DNA of 7,281 bases from Chitinophagales bacterium (GTDB lineage: Bacteria > Bacteroidota > Bacteroidia > Chitinophagales > UBA10324): NCBI GenBank assembly GCA_013695775.1, contig JACCZV010000232.1, positions 1 to 7,281 on the forward strand, written 5' to 3'. Under the pieces are notes generated by a model. It was not told the origin of the DNA. It was given only the letters and a program-made list of their open reading frames with translations, and made no database searches. Below are positions 6,726-7,281 of this stretch, piece after piece; within the stretch, counting starts at the first letter, position 1, and each line of letters starts with the position of its first letter. Both the position numbers and the translations under genes were made by a program.

Positions 6726-7013
6726 CTATGATTTATCTCCATCTTCAGGTAAAACTTCATCCAGCTTATTATCAATTATAAAGTCCGCATGAATTTGCCG
6801 GTAATCATTTAACAATGCCGAAGCCTCAGTGAGCGTGGCATCTACGTGTTCATGCATATCGGGCAGTTTCCCCTCTAAAAATTTATCTCCGAGATTGATA
6901 TTTTCTGCCTCAAGCTGTGCTACTTTTTTTAACAAGGAGGTTTGGCTGTTGACAACATCTTCCAGTTCACGAATTATCTTATCCATCATGGTGAGCTTTT
7001 CTCTTGGTTTCAT
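6726..7013 (-). CDS. Small coiled-coil protein of unknown function (95 aa)
   Basis: I do not recognise this family. The 95-residue product is highly charged, has no cysteine, signal peptide or membrane segment, and is probably cytoplasmic. Residues about 5-45 have heptad-like spacing of hydrophobics (MMDKIIRELEDVV...LLKKVAQLEAENI), suggesting a coiled coil. Then come GDKFLEGKLPDMHEHVD, a second helical stretch (EASALLNDYRQIHADFIIDN) and an acidic tail (DEVLPEDGDKS). That it is a real gene is supported by the diverged second copy at 4118-4338: the differences there preserve this frame and mostly leave the protein unchanged (47 of 54 residues). ATG 7013 has an A-rich leader (AAAGAAAAAGAT); internal ATGs lie at codons 9 and 10. 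It converges on the arylsulfotransferase gene with the hairpin at 6672-6710 between them. Dimerisation or a partner-binding role is only a guess from the helical character. Confidence 0.75.
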   Translation of the reverse strand: MKPREKLTMMDKIIRELEDVVNSQTSLLKKVAQLEAENINLGDKFLEGKLPDMHEHVDATLTEASALLNDYRQIHADFIIDNKLDEVLPEDGDKS

Positions 7014-7215
7014 ATCTTTTTCTTTATAAAGTTGACGATGTTATTGCGGGTAAGATACAAAAGATCCGATGCTAAGGGAAGGAGGCCTGTTATAATGTAT
7101 TCAGATTAACGGCTGCGTTTAAGGCAAACGTGCTCGTGAATAAAATGCCATTAGCTAATCCTAAATAAATCCATCCTCTTATATTTACTTCGGTTATAAT
7201 ATTGAAGCGCTTGCA

Positions 7216-7281
7216 ATGCTTAATAAAGAATCTTCTTATCAGAACATTGCTGAATTGATTGAACGCTTTGAAGATCAGTAT
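7216..7281 (+). CDS. Possible start of an unknown gene (truncated by window edge)
   Basis: An ATG at 7216 opens 22 codons without a stop to the window end: MLNKESSYQNIAELIERFED, then QY. The composition looks like an amphipathic helical protein start rather than random sequence. The frame is open upstream only to a TAA near 7160. A TATATTTA at 7180-7187 is one base off the TAnnTTTG promoter element and sits 28 bases before the ATG. The family cannot be assigned from so short a piece, and it may be spurious. Confidence 0.4.
   Translation, partial: MLNKESSYQNIAELIERFEDQY

Noticed and set aside
4146..6940. The two small-gene copies as terminal repeats of a transposable element
   Set aside because: They are direct, diverged coding repeats. 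No transposase, terminal inverted repeats or target-site duplication is seen between or beside them.
6829..7029. 66-residue serine-rich plus-strand frame
   Set aside because: It is antisense to the small coiled-coil gene. The paralogue comparison shows that selection kept the minus-strand frame.

Overview
The window looks like chromosomal DNA from a member of the Bacteroidota, probably a free-living or environmental lineage. Three things support this. Two large secreted proteins end in the type IX secretion system (T9SS) type A sorting domain, with an xYPNP motif and a short basic or hydrophobic C-terminus. TAnnTTTG-type promoter elements lie upstream of both of these genes. The start codons lack Shine-Dalgarno sequences and have A/T-rich leaders instead. 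No mobile element, CRISPR array, tRNA or rRNA was seen.

Layout, left to right. (1) Positions 2-238 hold the last 78 codons of a membrane-associated protein, most likely a family 2 glycosyltransferase. Its end overlaps the start of ribBA. (2) Positions 207-1451 encode a complete bifunctional RibBA, the entry enzyme for both branches of riboflavin synthesis. (3) A 364-base stretch without a gene follows, with a promoter-like element near its right end. (4) Positions 1816-4089 encode a secreted protein: signal peptide, propeller-like N-terminal half, two tandem PKD plus Ig-like units, then a T9SS domain. A strong hairpin terminator follows. (5) On the minus strand at about 4118-4338 lies a decayed copy of a small coiled-coil protein gene. 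(6) Positions 4488-6569 encode a secreted arylsulfotransferase-family protein: signal peptide, Ig-like domain, ASST propeller, FN3-like domain, T9SS domain. It has the best promoter match in the window and its own terminator. (7) Positions 6726-7013, minus strand, hold the intact paralogue of the small coiled-coil gene. (8) A probable new reading frame begins at 7216 and runs off the window.

How the parts relate. The glycosyltransferase and ribBA are same-strand overlapping genes and are probably co-transcribed. The two T9SS proteins are probably separate transcription units, each with its own promoter and terminator. Both should be carried by Sec to the periplasm and by T9SS to the cell surface or medium. 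Each is followed by a convergent copy of the same small gene, one dead and one intact. This suggests a past segmental duplication, or insertion of a cargo gene next to a duplicated small gene. This repeated arrangement and the T9SS-routed sulfotransferase are the most unusual things here. I found no evidence of a defence system or other complex new machinery.
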